A stretch of DNA of 64,000 bases, from assembly GCF_016278385.1 (NCBI RefSeq), contig NZ_JADQBY010000008.1, positions 62,001 to 126,000 on the forward strand, given 5' to 3'. The notes below the pieces were generated by a model that was not told where the DNA came from, made no database searches, and worked only from the letters and a program-made list of their open reading frames with translations. Source of the stretch: Methanolobus sp. Lineage in GTDB: Archaea > Halobacteriota > Methanosarcinia > Methanosarcinales > Methanosarcinaceae. The position numbers were made by a program, and so were the translations under genes. Below, one piece after another: positions 43,890 through 52,906 of the stretch (position 1 is the first letter of the stretch; every line of letters begins with the position of its first letter).

Positions 43890-45557
43890 TCAGTTCTTCT
43901 GTATGTTCTTTGTCATATATACATTTTCCAGTTCATAACCTGCCTTGCGGTAGTACTGGCGAACGCCAATTCCACTTATTATTGCAACTTTTCGATATCC
44001 TGCATCATATGCAAGTTCCTCTGCATACGATATTAGTTCCTTTCCATAACCTCTGTGCTGCCAGTCGTTCTTTCCTGCATCTTTTCCAACAGCCACAGTA
44101 GAGCCGAATATATGAAGTTCTCTGACAAGAGCTGCGTTGTGCAGTTCCTCACGATGGGGACTATAAGGGTATCTAAGTCTGAGAAAACCTATCAATATAT
44201 CATTTTCAACATCCTCAAAGGCAATAAAATTCTCTTTTCCTCCACAGCAATCGTAGGATTCCACTGTTAGTTGTATATTTTCTATATCAGGTTCATTTCC
44301 TTTCAGCATGTTATGTCCGACTTCACGGCATCTTATGCAACGGCACTTGCCACCATGTTGTTCAAGATGTTCATGTGCAAGTTGGCGTAGGTTGCTTTTC
44401 CTTACACCTGCAAGTATCTGCGGGGATGGTATGTCTCTCTGGATACGCTGTAGTCTGACCCATTTTGGTATAAAGGATTTGATTGTGGACAGGAGCTGTG
44501 TTGCTTCTCTGTCTCCCATAGCCTCGTACTTTCCCTGTTTCCACATCTCATGTAATTCAGTACCTTCTGTAACAAGAGTTGGATATATTTTCAGGTAGTC
44601 CGGTTTGAATTCCTTATTTTCAAAAAGTCTTTTGAAATTCCTTTCGTCCATTTCTACGTCAGTTCCGGGAAGTCCTGGCATCATGTGGAATCCTACTTTA
44701 AGGGCACTATCTCTAAGTATGCGGTTCGCTTCAATGCTGTCTGCAACGCTATGGCCCCGTTTCATTCTTTCCAGGACAAAATCATAAGTACTCTGGACTC
44801 CGATCTCTACCTTTGTTGCTCCAAGCTCCAGCATCTTGTCGATGTGAATTTGTTTTGTCCAGTCAGGACGTGTTTCAAAGGTAATGCCGGTATTCCTTAC
44901 ATCCGATGTTTCATTTGCCTTCTGAACGTCTTCAATTGTGTAATATGGAACTGCTTTTCCAATGGGATTTGCCTGCTGTCTCCAGGAATCTCCATAGAAA
45001 TCATTCATAGCTTCAAGACAGCGTTTTGTATACCATTCCTGATAATCAATGGACCTTGCGGAAAAAGTGCCTCCCATTATGATAAGTTCGGCTTTTTTAA
45101 TTTCATGTCCGATCTGTTTCAATTGGGTCAGCCTGTTTTTTACTATTCTGTAGGGGTCGTATTCAAATTGTATGGCCCGCATGGTGGAAGGTTCCCTTCC
45201 CATGTAGCTTTGTGGTGAATGGAATTCTGAGTTAGGTCCTCCGGGGCATGGTGTGCATATTCCGTGAGGGCATGGTGCAGGTGATGTCATTGCTGCTATC
45301 ACAGCTACTCCAGATATGGTGCGGACAGGTTTGCGCTGAAGTATGGCACGGACCTTTTCCTGCTCTTCATCGTTACCTGATACTATAATGTCTGCATTTT
45401 TAGGAAGGGTCGAAAGATGAAACCTTTTTGAAACCTTTTTCTTAGTTTCATTCAGTTGTTTTTCATCAGTTATCTTGCCTTCAAGGACCATGTCCATTAT
45501 TATCCGGCAGGCTACTTCAAAATCATTTATGTTATTATCAGTCATCCAAACCATCAT
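43890..45557 (-). CDS. elp3: Elp3-like tRNA uridine-34 modification enzyme
   Basis: Elp3 adds an acetyl-derived carboxymethyl group to U34 of tRNAs. The radical-SAM part has the Cys cluster CPHGICTPCPGGPNSEFHSPQSYMGREPSTMRA (residues about 100-130) and ELGATKVEIGVQSTYD. The GNAT acetyltransferase domain is at the C-terminus (GKNDWQHRGYGKELISYAEELAYDAGYRKVAIISGIGVRQYYRKAGY). Its 555 residues equal archaeal Elp3. The start could be ATG 45555-45557 or the in-frame ATG four codons later. It follows rfcS on the same strand by 30 bases. Confidence 0.93.
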   Translation of the reverse strand: MMVWMTDNNINDFEVACRIIMDMVLEGKITDEKQLNETKKKVSKRFHLSTLPKNADIIVSGNDEEQEKVRAILQRKPVRTISGVAVIAAMTSPAPCPHGICTPCPGGPNSEFHSPQSYMGREPSTMRAIQFEYDPYRIVKNRLTQLKQIGHEIKKAELIIMGGTFSARSIDYQEWYTKRCLEAMNDFYGDSWRQQANPIGKAVPYYTIEDVQKANETSDVRNTGITFETRPDWTKQIHIDKMLELGATKVEIGVQSTYDFVLERMKRGHSVADSIEANRILRDSALKVGFHMMPGLPGTDVEMDERNFKRLFENKEFKPDYLKIYPTLVTEGTELHEMWKQGKYEAMGDREATQLLSTIKSFIPKWVRLQRIQRDIPSPQILAGVRKSNLRQLAHEHLEQHGGKCRCIRCREVGHNMLKGNEPDIENIQLTVESYDCCGGKENFIAFEDVENDILIGFLRLRYPYSPHREELHNAALVRELHIFGSTVAVGKDAGKNDWQHRGYGKELISYAEELAYDAGYRKVAIISGIGVRQYYRKAGYELENVYMTKNIQKN

Positions 45558-45587
45558 TTTATGTGGTAAATATCGCAGTATCTGCGT

Positions 45588-46616
45588 CTATTGGCAGAAT
45601 TCAGCAACAAGGGCTTCAAGCTGTATCCTGTCGTTTGCACTTTCAGTCAAGTAGAAATCTGTATCTGCTATTTTTGTGACCCACCTGGCAATGATATTAT
45701 CCGGTTCATTGTAATTAACTACCATTTTATGAAGCTGAAGCAGTATTTCCTGTCCTGATAATCCTTCTTCCAGAATAAGTGCATCAATATACTTCCTGGC
45801 TTCGAGTATGTTCTTCAAAATAATGGAATCAAATAGTTTTGCTACGTTCTCTGATTGCTCCTCCAGTGTTGCATCGTATATCTGTTGTGTGCCGATATTA
45901 TCAATGTCGGATTGTATGGATGCTATCTGAAGTGTGTTCAATGCTCTTGCAATGTTGCCTCTTGCATGGTATACAAGTGCATCGATGCCATCGCTGGTAA
46001 CAGTTAGTTCTTCGGCTTCGATTACTTGTAAAATGAACTTTGTGAGCTTATCATCTGAAACATGGGTGAAGAATAGTTGTAGTCCCCTTGACCTTAGAGG
46101 TGCTATCAGTTTTGAAGGCTGGGTAGTTGAGAGAATGAAACGGCATGTTGTCGTATACTTCTCCATTATCCTTCTCAGAGCATTCTGAGAGTCAGAACTG
46201 AGTGATTCGGCATTATCTATGAATATTATCTTGTAATCTGCATCCATGGGTGCCATACTTGCATATTCGTTGATGACTTCTTTGAAGATGTTGATTACAC
46301 TTTTAGTGATTTTCTTTGGGTCATCAGTTCCCAGAATGCGCAGAAATCTCTTATCACGCACGAGGTAACTTTTTCCCTGTTCAAAGAAATCCGATGCATT
46401 GAAGTATGCCAGATTACGCTCATAACCTTCTCCATATAACTCATAGGCAAGTGCAAAAGCCGTGCTTGACTTGCCTGAGTTTTCCGGGCCGTGGAATACA
46501 AGATGCGGAAGGTTGTTGGACCTGGCCAGTTTAATTATCATGTCCAGTGATTCTTCATTGCCGACAATATTTTCAAACGTCGATGGCCGATATTTTACAG
46601 TCCACAGGTCCTTCAT
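45588..46616 (-). CDS. rfcS: Replication factor C small-subunit-like protein
   Basis: AAA+ clamp-loader subunit, 342 residues. Walker A is FHGPENSGKSS (the usual form is GPPGTGKT), Walker B is IIFIDNAESLS where the usual DEAD/DEAE box is replaced, and sensor 1 is FILSTTQPSKL. The SRC motif, whose arginine acts on a neighbour's ATP, reads LRSRGLQL. These changes suggest the divergent second small subunit of Methanosarcinales clamp loaders rather than the main RfcS. It lies 17 bases after secD on the same strand. Confidence 0.85.
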   Translation of the reverse strand: MKDLWTVKYRPSTFENIVGNEESLDMIIKLARSNNLPHLVFHGPENSGKSSTAFALAYELYGEGYERNLAYFNASDFFEQGKSYLVRDKRFLRILGTDDPKKITKSVINIFKEVINEYASMAPMDADYKIIFIDNAESLSSDSQNALRRIMEKYTTTCRFILSTTQPSKLIAPLRSRGLQLFFTHVSDDKLTKFILQVIEAEELTVTSDGIDALVYHARGNIARALNTLQIASIQSDIDNIGTQQIYDATLEEQSENVAKLFDSIILKNILEARKYIDALILEEGLSGQEILLQLHKMVVNYNEPDNIIARWVTKIADTDFYLTESANDRIQLEALVAEFCQ

Positions 46617-46633
46617 GTATTCACCTTTCTCTT

Positions 46634-48328
46634 TTATTCAGCATCAACGGCAACCTTTGCTGCAAGTATTTCATGTATCACTTTGCCGTACACTGGTCGT
46701 GCAATAATTATGCCTATCAGAACTCCTACGATAGTCGTTATTGCAAATCCTTTCAGGGTGCCGAATCCCATGATGACCATAGGTGACATTGCGATAATGG
46801 TTGTTGCTGCTGCTGCAAATATTATTCCGAATGCTTTTGTTATCCTTGAAAGATATACTTTCCTTGGTGGAAGCTTGCCTTCGTACAGCACTTCATCAGT
46901 GATGATAACAAGGTGATCAATACCTGTTCCTATGGCTGCAATGATACCTGCAATACTTGCAAGGTCAAGCTGCCAACCGATGGCTGCTGCAAAACCAAGT
47001 ATCATTATAACTTCACTGATAGAGGTTCCTACCATAGGTACAAGTATAGATGGCTTGTTGTATTTCCTGTAAACCACAAAGGCAACAGCGAACAGTGCCA
47101 AAAGACCTGCAATGACTGCCTGTAACTTGAACTGCTGGCCAAGGGTTGCATCTACATGTCCTGAACCCATGAGTTCTACATTCACAGGCAATGCACCTGC
47201 ACGCAGGTGTATCTGCAATTCTTCAGCTTTTGTCTTGCTATCCTCATCAGGGCCGGTGGATGCCTGCCATGAGTATATCGGTGCATTTTCGAGTCTGGAA
47301 GCTGCTGAGTAGCTAAGTGGCGCACTGTAAACTTCATTCTCATCAAGGTACATAACAAGGTTATGTGAAAGTGGATCTTTTGTTGCACCAGTTTCCATGG
47401 CAACTTTCTGAAGTGCAATTGCACCAGCATCTGTGAGGGTGAATGGAACGTACCACTGACCATCATCTTCCTGATATCCTACAATGCTGACCGATTCAAT
47501 CTTGTCACCATAAAGAGCATGCTCTGACTCGTTGCCCTGGGTTATTATCCTAATTTCAAATTTCCCTGGTTTTTCAGCAATGTTCTTGGCAGTTGCAAGA
47601 TCAATTCCTGCAAAATCAATGAGTATATATTCATCACCGACTGTTTTTACAGGTATGTCCTTAAGACCCAGAGAATTAAGCTTATCGCTAAGTATCTCCT
47701 TGGTCATTTCCGTTGTTTCTGCTGTTACTCCCTCTTTGTAGAGTACCTCACCACTGCTGTCAGTAAGGATAGAACCACCGACTGCTCCCATAAGCTCTTC
47801 GAGTTCTTCCTGTGATACAGCAGTTCTTATCTCGTACTCTACACCATTGGAAATAAGTGTAGGAAGGACTTCTGCTTTTAGTGAATCGACAAGATATGTG
47901 CTGATAAGTGTTTCCTTTGAAGTGTGGAGTATAACTTCGGTCACATTGTTGTTTCGGAAGATAGTTGTCTGGCCCACGCCAAGCTGGTCCATCTGGTTAT
48001 TGGTAAGTAATGAATCTGATGTGAATGTTACCGTTATGTCATCGGTTCCTTCATCGACGGACAATATCTCAATATTCTCTGCAATGTTAATATTAACTAT
48101 TTCCTTTACCAGAAGACCAATATCCCCATCAAGTTGTGCAACAGCACCTTGAAGTTTCAGTTGCAGCCAGGAGCCACCTTCAAGGTCCAGTCCGTAGTTA
48201 AGGTTGGTTGTAAATCCTTCTTCAGAGGAATACCATGGCTGTATGAAGACTATAGAACCAAGTATTGCCAGGATGAAAATAATTACTCTGACGTCCTTGA
48301 AGAGGTTTTGTTGTTCGTCGTCTTTCAT
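46634..48328 (-). CDS. secD: Preprotein translocase subunit SecD
   Basis: SecD works with SecF to drive protein export by the proton gradient. The 564-residue protein has an N-terminal helix, the D1 motif LNYGLDLEGGSWLQLKL, a large periplasmic-side domain and a C-terminal group of five helices with AAIGTGIDHLVIITDEVLYEG (D5-type motif with the conserved GTGVD-like core). Its start overlaps the secF stop by four bases. The archaeal form matches the genus-wide arrangement of secF before secD. Confidence 0.95.
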   Translation of the reverse strand: MKDDEQQNLFKDVRVIIFILAILGSIVFIQPWYSSEEGFTTNLNYGLDLEGGSWLQLKLQGAVAQLDGDIGLLVKEIVNINIAENIEILSVDEGTDDITVTFTSDSLLTNNQMDQLGVGQTTIFRNNNVTEVILHTSKETLISTYLVDSLKAEVLPTLISNGVEYEIRTAVSQEELEELMGAVGGSILTDSSGEVLYKEGVTAETTEMTKEILSDKLNSLGLKDIPVKTVGDEYILIDFAGIDLATAKNIAEKPGKFEIRIITQGNESEHALYGDKIESVSIVGYQEDDGQWYVPFTLTDAGAIALQKVAMETGATKDPLSHNLVMYLDENEVYSAPLSYSAASRLENAPIYSWQASTGPDEDSKTKAEELQIHLRAGALPVNVELMGSGHVDATLGQQFKLQAVIAGLLALFAVAFVVYRKYNKPSILVPMVGTSISEVIMILGFAAAIGWQLDLASIAGIIAAIGTGIDHLVIITDEVLYEGKLPPRKVYLSRITKAFGIIFAAAATTIIAMSPMVIMGFGTLKGFAITTIVGVLIGIIIARPVYGKVIHEILAAKVAVDAE

Positions 48329-49227
48329 GCTTTACGTCTCCTTGTGCCCACGTTTGTAACATGCCATCTGAGTATGGATGTATTAAGCATCCAGGTGTTC
48401 ATCATATCGGCAGCCAGTCCGAATATCAGGACGATTGATATGTTTGAAAGAAGGGTGATCTGTGAAAGCGATGAACTCAGTAGGTATGAGTAAGTTGATA
48501 CAAGGTACATTACAACCAGTGCCGCAAGGGTAGTGGTTGTCATGGTTACTCCTGTATACATTGCGTTGGTAATATTCTCCTGTGGAGTTCCACGTCTTTT
48601 GAGTACTCTTGTAGTAAGTAATATGTCACTGTCAACTGAATAGCCTATTAGCATTAACAGGGCGGCAACAGTTCCCAGAGATAGTTCGATCCCGACTATG
48701 TTCATGAACGCTGCTGCAATAATAATGTCTGATAAAGCTGACAATACAACCGCAATTGAGGGTACGAAAGTCCTGAATATCATAAACACTACAAGGGCCA
48801 TTCCCAAGAATGATATAATAACTGCTTTAACAGCCTGTTTCTGAAGGCTTTCTCCGTATACAGGTCCAATCTGGTTTATTTCCACACTTTCGTATGATTC
48901 TATTACATCACTTACCAGTTGTTGTTGCAGTTCATCATTCATTGGTCCGAATTGTATTATAACTCGTGCTCCGGCCTGTCTGACGTCAGATATTGGATAA
49001 TCTGCATACTTTTGTTCAATGGCTGACAAACTGTCTTCAGTTGCCACAGAGACCATTGTCCCGCCTTTAAATTCCATTCCTAGCTTTACAGGTGCACCGC
49101 TACTGGCAAATGTGAATGCAAGTATCAACAATGATATTACTAAAATCACAAGCGGTATTACTGCAAGCTGACGATCGTTATGTTTTCTAACAAAAGAATC
49201 TAAACGTTCAGTCAAACCGACTTCCAT
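48325..49227 (-). CDS. secF: Preprotein translocase subunit SecF
   Basis: SecF has an N-terminal helix, the motif VKLGMEFKGGTMVSVATED and five C-terminal helices with IGYSVDSDILLTTRVLKRRG, the conserved SecF D/R region. Its 300 residues match archaeal SecF. It is the first gene of a likely secF-secD-rfcS-elp3 transcript. A shared short intergenic region separates it from the divergent deaminase gene. Confidence 0.95.
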   Translation of the reverse strand: MEVGLTERLDSFVRKHNDRQLAVIPLVILVISLLILAFTFASSGAPVKLGMEFKGGTMVSVATEDSLSAIEQKYADYPISDVRQAGARVIIQFGPMNDELQQQLVSDVIESYESVEINQIGPVYGESLQKQAVKAVIISFLGMALVVFMIFRTFVPSIAVVLSALSDIIIAAAFMNIVGIELSLGTVAALLMLIGYSVDSDILLTTRVLKRRGTPQENITNAMYTGVTMTTTTLAALVVMYLVSTYSYLLSSSLSQITLLSNISIVLIFGLAADMMNTWMLNTSILRWHVTNVGTRRRKA

Positions 49228-49305
49228 GTTTGTATACTCCAGAATAATAGGTTTTCAATCTCATCAATAAAACATTGAATTGATGAATACACTCTTACAC
49301 TATAA

Positions 49306-49339
49306 CTTATATATACCACTTACTGCTTCTTTTAGTCAA
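49306..49339 (+). promoter_or_regulatory. TATA box of the deaminase gene (leaderless)
   Basis: CTTATATATA (49306-49315) is centred about 29 bases before the ATG at 49339, so transcription should begin at or just before the start codon. No ribosome binding site is present, consistent with a leaderless mRNA. Confidence 0.5.
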
Positions 49340-49800
49340 TGACTGACAGGCCAAGTATAGATGAGTATTTGCTTGAGATCGCTACGATTGTGGCTAAACG
49401 CTCCACATGTCTTAGAAACAAGGTTGGTGCTGTGATCGCGAGGGATAAACGTATACTTTCCACCGGTTATAACGGTGCACCACGGAACATGAAACATTGT
49501 CTTGAAATAGGTTGCATAAGGGAACAGAATAACATTGCTTCCGGCACACGTCATGAAAAATGTCGTGCTGTCCATGCTGAACAGAATGCTATTATCCAGG
49601 CAGCCCTTCATGGTGTAAGCACTGATGGTGCAACTCTTTACTGCACTCACCAGCCATGCATACTATGTACTAAAATGATTATCAATTCCAACATAAAAAG
49701 AGTTGTTTATATCCAGCCTTATCCGGATACAGATGCCCTTGATTTCTTTTCAGAGTCAGGTGTTGAAGTAGTGAACATTGCGATTTCAGACTTTGCTTAA
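49339..49800 (+). CDS. dCMP/CMP deaminase, zinc-dependent, 153 aa
   Basis: [15 protein letters not shown] (residues about 71-85; zinc-binding His and catalytic Glu) and [15 protein letters not shown] (two zinc-binding Cys) define the cytidine/deoxycytidylate deaminase family. It has the N-terminal extension and spacing of dCMP deaminases, which supply dUMP for thymidylate synthesis; the gene could also act on another deaminated pyrimidine. The last 15 bases overlap the 3' end of cofE on the other strand. Confidence 0.88.
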   Translation: MTDRPSIDEYLLEIATIVAKRSTCLRNKVGAVIARDKRILSTGYNGAPRNMKHCLEIGCIREQNNIASGTRHEKCRAVHAEQNAIIQAALHGVSTDGATLYCTHQPCILCTKMIINSNIKRVVYIQPYPDTDALDFFSESGVEVVNIAISDFA

Positions 49801-50544
49801 GCAGCGAAGTCCTTTTTTTATTATATCTTCCCGCTTACTACGGTACATTTCTCTAATTGAACCTTCTTCTGACCTGAATTCCAGTCCTCGCAGAATCACT
49901 ACAGGATATCCTCCGTCACCTTCACCCATGAGCAGATTTGCCGCTCCTGCAATTTCATCGGCTATAGCTTCCTCGGTGATTTCCAGTATATTGCCAAATA
50001 GGTCTTTTTGTCCCTTCCAGTTCTTTATCGGATGTATTTTGTACACACCAATGGCAATGCCTGTCTGGCCGATCTTAAACGATCTTCCATTGGTGTCGGT
50101 CACTATGATACTAACTTTTTTTCCTGTTTGGTGTTCGATACCTTCGCCTATGTTCTTTGCACTCTGGTCCGGATCAGTGGGTAGGTCTGCCATATAGCCT
50201 TTATCAACATTTGATTCATCTATTCCTGCTTTAATGCATACGTGTCCGTTGTCTGTCTCTACAAGAAGTATCGGGAACTCTACCAGAACCTCATGGCTGC
50301 GGTCAAGAACTGCCTGCACAAACCTTGCATCAATTCCGTGCTTGTCTGCAATTCTTTTAGCGTCTTCGCCTGCAGTTATGTCTTCCAGCCTGAACATCCT
50401 GCCCTCTGCTTTTGAAACTATGGTGGAAGCTATGACTATGATATCATTGTCTTCAATGCTTGTTCTCTCACAGATGATCGATGCAATGTTATCCCTTTCT
50501 TTGATCAGGGGGATATTTTCCACAGTAAATGCCTGCATTTTCAA
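49786..50544 (-). CDS. cofE: Coenzyme F420-0:gamma-glutamyl ligase
   Basis: CofE adds glutamates to F420-0 using GTP, finishing the hydride carrier F420 used in methanogenesis. The 252 residues show the family features: [77 protein letters not shown] and [17 protein letters not shown]. Length matches archaeal CofE. It overlaps the deaminase gene tail to tail. Confidence 0.95.
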   Translation of the reverse strand: MKMQAFTVENIPLIKERDNIASIICERTSIEDNDIIVIASTIVSKAEGRMFRLEDITAGEDAKRIADKHGIDARFVQAVLDRSHEVLVEFPILLVETDNGHVCIKAGIDESNVDKGYMADLPTDPDQSAKNIGEGIEHQTGKKVSIIVTDTNGRSFKIGQTGIAIGVYKIHPIKNWKGQKDLFGNILEITEEAIADEIAGAANLLMGEGDGGYPVVILRGLEFRSEEGSIREMYRSKREDIIKKGLRCLSKV

Positions 50545-50670
50545 TTGGATTCTCCAAAGAATGGTGTTTCATAAAAGTTGCTATGTTAATTTATGCTGCC
50601 ATATTAAATTAATACACGTTTATGTTAAATATGCTGAAAATCAACATAATATTTAAGGGGGTAGGTTTAT

Positions 50671-50752
50671 GAGGCAAACACAGGTTTCAGCTATAAACCA
50701 ACCAACACATAGTATTGAAGTTTGCATTGATTAGTTTTCATGTGTTTGTCTC
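50671..50752. other. Inverted repeat that can form a 12-bp stem
   Basis: GAGGCAAACACA (50671-50682) pairs with TGTGTTTGTCTC (50741-50752), 12 bp with one G-U pair, enclosing a smaller GGTTT/AAACC hairpin. A 21-codon frame from ATG 50669 behind AAGGGGG lies inside it. The stretch 50545-50853 has no convincing gene; the repeat may be a leader, a terminator or a small RNA. Confidence 0.35.
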
Positions 50753-50853
50753 GCCTCCAATTTCCTCCATTTGAACTGTATGTTGTATCAATTTTAATGG
50801 TTATTCAAAGACCTGCCAAGAAGAATAATATACTATATTTGCATAGTATTTCC

Positions 50854-50917
50854 TGCGGCGATGATGACAGTTACCCCGACTGAGCAAAGAATGATGATAT
50901 TTCTAACTGATGCCGCA
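50854..50917 (+). ncRNA. C/D box small guide RNA
   Basis: All elements are present in order: C box ATGATGA (50861-50867), a 12-base guide, D' box CTGA (50880-50883), 7-base spacer, C' box ATGATGA (50891-50897), 9-base guide, D box CTGA (50907-50910). TGCGGC (50854-50859) pairs with GCCGCA (50912-50917) as terminal stem. A TATA-like ACTATATT (50832-50839) lies about 20 bases upstream. Archaeal C/D RNAs direct fibrillarin to 2'-O-methylate the target base paired five bases before D or D'. The targets are not identified here. Confidence 0.85.
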
Positions 50918-50996
50918 AATCCAAATAAGGGTAATATAAAAAGATGAAACGTCCCTTTTATGGGGCGTTCATTGTAATACAGGTTTTACTCGATCA

Positions 50997-51446
50997 TTAT
51001 CTATGCTTTTCTTCGATATCTGCTTTAGGTAACGTTATGGTCAGTACACCATCTTCCAGTTTTGCACTTGCTGTGTCTTCCTTTACTGCAGATGGCAGAT
51101 TGAATGCACGTGCAAACCTGTTGTAGGTCCGTTCTCGCATAAGGTATCCTTAATTTTTTTCTTCGGATTCCTTGTGAGTATTGGCACTGATCCATACTTT
51201 GTTATCCCTTATGTCTATATTGACGTCCTTTTTATCAACACCCGGAAGATCTGTTGTGACAACAATATTATCGTCATTATCTTTGATGTCAACAAGAGGG
51301 GATAGTGTATCAATATCCATCATTTCAGGCATCGATTCACGATCTCCGAACAAACTGTTGAGGTGCTCTTGCGTATGTTTCATTTCTTCAAAGGGATCCC
51401 ACCTTGGAGCTGTACTCGGGTTTCATGGCGTTAATCCAAATTTCAT
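50997..51446 (-). pseudogene. hsp20: Hsp20/alpha-crystallin small heat-shock protein, interrupted by two stop codons
   Basis: In one uninterrupted reading frame of 150 codons from ATG 51444-51446 (behind GGTGA), the translation starts MKFGLTP, has TGA (51423-51425, codon 8), continues NPSTAPRWDPFEEMKHTQEH and the alpha-crystallin domain (SPLVDIKDNDDNIVVTTDLPGV), has TAA (51150-51152, codon 99), then GYLMRERTYNRFARAFNLP and the GVLTITLPK C-terminal motif to TAA 50997-50999. TGA sits where family members have Trp. Two nonsense changes with no frameshift. The first piece can restart at codon 22; the last piece has its own ATG and AAGGA. Confidence 0.85.
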
Positions 51447-51590
51447 TTCACCACACTCATGGTTTGTTATAGTTGGAACTATCCCTAATATTGGATACTC
51501 CCACTAAATAATATTATCCATTCAGTTTTATATATCTATATATATATGTGGTGATTCGGAGTGTGGGTGTAAAAAAGATGACAAGCGGAG

Positions 51591-52796
51591 TTATTGGGTC
51601 CACTTGTTGTCTATCAGTATTCTTACAAGGTTAGCTGCATACATTGTACCAAGTGAGCCTTTCTTCACTGACTCCTCGTCAAATGCATCTGCATTATCCG
51701 CAGTTTCTTCTGATGTGCAATATATGGCTACAGGGATTGGCACTGAAGTGTGCGTCCTCAATGCAATTGGTGTGGGGTGATCCGGCAGAACCATGATGGT
51801 TACGTCTTCATCCATGTCGTTGGCAGCTTTAAGAACAGTGCCGACAACTTTCTCATCGAAATCCTCGATTGCCTGTATCTTGGCCTTCATATCGCCCATG
51901 TGGCCTGCTTCATCAGGTGCTTCCACATGAACGAATACAAAATCGTGGTCTTTGAGAGCTTCCATTGCGTACTCGGCTTTTCCTATATAGTTTGTATCAA
52001 GGTACCCTGTGGCACCCGGTACTTCAATAACATCAAGCCCTGCATAGATGCCTATTCCTTTTACAAGATCAACGGCTGATATAATGGCACCACGAAGTCC
52101 ATACAGTTCGTTAAATGGTGTGAATGCAGGTGCAAATCCCTGTCCCCAGAGCCATATGGAGTTTCCGGGGTTTTTTCCTTCTTCGACTCTTTTTTTGTTT
52201 ACAGGATGATTGGGAAGTATCTCCATTGACTTTTCTATGAGTTCAGAGATCACTTCGCTGTCTTCTCCCTTTGGCATATGTTCATGCCTATTCTCATCGA
52301 TGACATCATGAGGTGGAACGCATTCTGTATTAGCTCCAAGGCTTTTCTTTGCCACCATGAGGTGTCTGTAGCTGATACCAGGGTAGAAACTAAAACGTTC
52401 GTCTCCAAGGGTCGAGTCAACACTTTCTATCAGTTCCTTCGCTTCCTCATTGGTGATGTGTCCGGAACTGTAATCAGCGATCTGTTCATCTTTGATCGTT
52501 ATCAGGTTACATCTGAATGCCACATCATCCTTTTCAAGTTCCACTCCCATGCTTGCTGCTTCAAGGGGCGCTCTTCCTGAATAGTACTTCTTTGGATCAT
52601 AACCGACAATGGACATGTTAGCCACATCACTTCCAGGAGGAAATCCTTCAGGAACTGTTTGAGCTAGTCCTGCCCTTCCGTACATGGTAATGTAATCCAT
52701 GTTGGATGTGTTGGCTTTCTGGAGAACTGTCATGCCTCCAATTTCTTTAAGGGGCTCATCTGCCATGCCATCTCCGATAAGTACTACATATTTCAT
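51591..52796 (-). CDS. apgM: Cofactor-independent phosphoglycerate mutase, archaeal type
   Basis: The start is ATG 52794-52796 ([15 protein letters not shown]) behind AGGTGA; upstream ATG at 52823 lacks a ribosome site. The alkaline-phosphatase-like metal sites are seen: [38 protein letters not shown] (with the serine nucleophile), [15 protein letters not shown] and [21 protein letters not shown]-type. It interconverts 3- and 2-phosphoglycerate in gluconeogenesis. The 401 residues fit the ApgM family. Confidence 0.94.
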   Translation of the reverse strand: MKYVVLIGDGMADEPLKEIGGMTVLQKANTSNMDYITMYGRAGLAQTVPEGFPPGSDVANMSIVGYDPKKYYSGRAPLEAASMGVELEKDDVAFRCNLITIKDEQIADYSSGHITNEEAKELIESVDSTLGDERFSFYPGISYRHLMVAKKSLGANTECVPPHDVIDENRHEHMPKGEDSEVISELIEKSMEILPNHPVNKKRVEEGKNPGNSIWLWGQGFAPAFTPFNELYGLRGAIISAVDLVKGIGIYAGLDVIEVPGATGYLDTNYIGKAEYAMEALKDHDFVFVHVEAPDEAGHMGDMKAKIQAIEDFDEKVVGTVLKAANDMDEDVTIMVLPDHPTPIALRTHTSVPIPVAIYCTSEETADNADAFDEESVKKGSLGTMYAANLVRILIDNKWTQ

Positions 52797-52906
52797 ACAA
52801 TCACCTATATTAATAGAAATCAATAAAAACTATGAGACTTTAATATGCTTGCTAAGTAGCATAATGATTCTGTCATTTTAATCCGGTATTATGATGTGAG
52901 GGTTCG

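Noticed and set aside
51423-51425. TGA at codon 8 of hsp20 as selenocysteine or recoded Trp
   Set aside because: No selenocysteine insertion structure is evident, selenocysteine is not known in Methanosarcinales, and other genes in the window use TGA as a stop.
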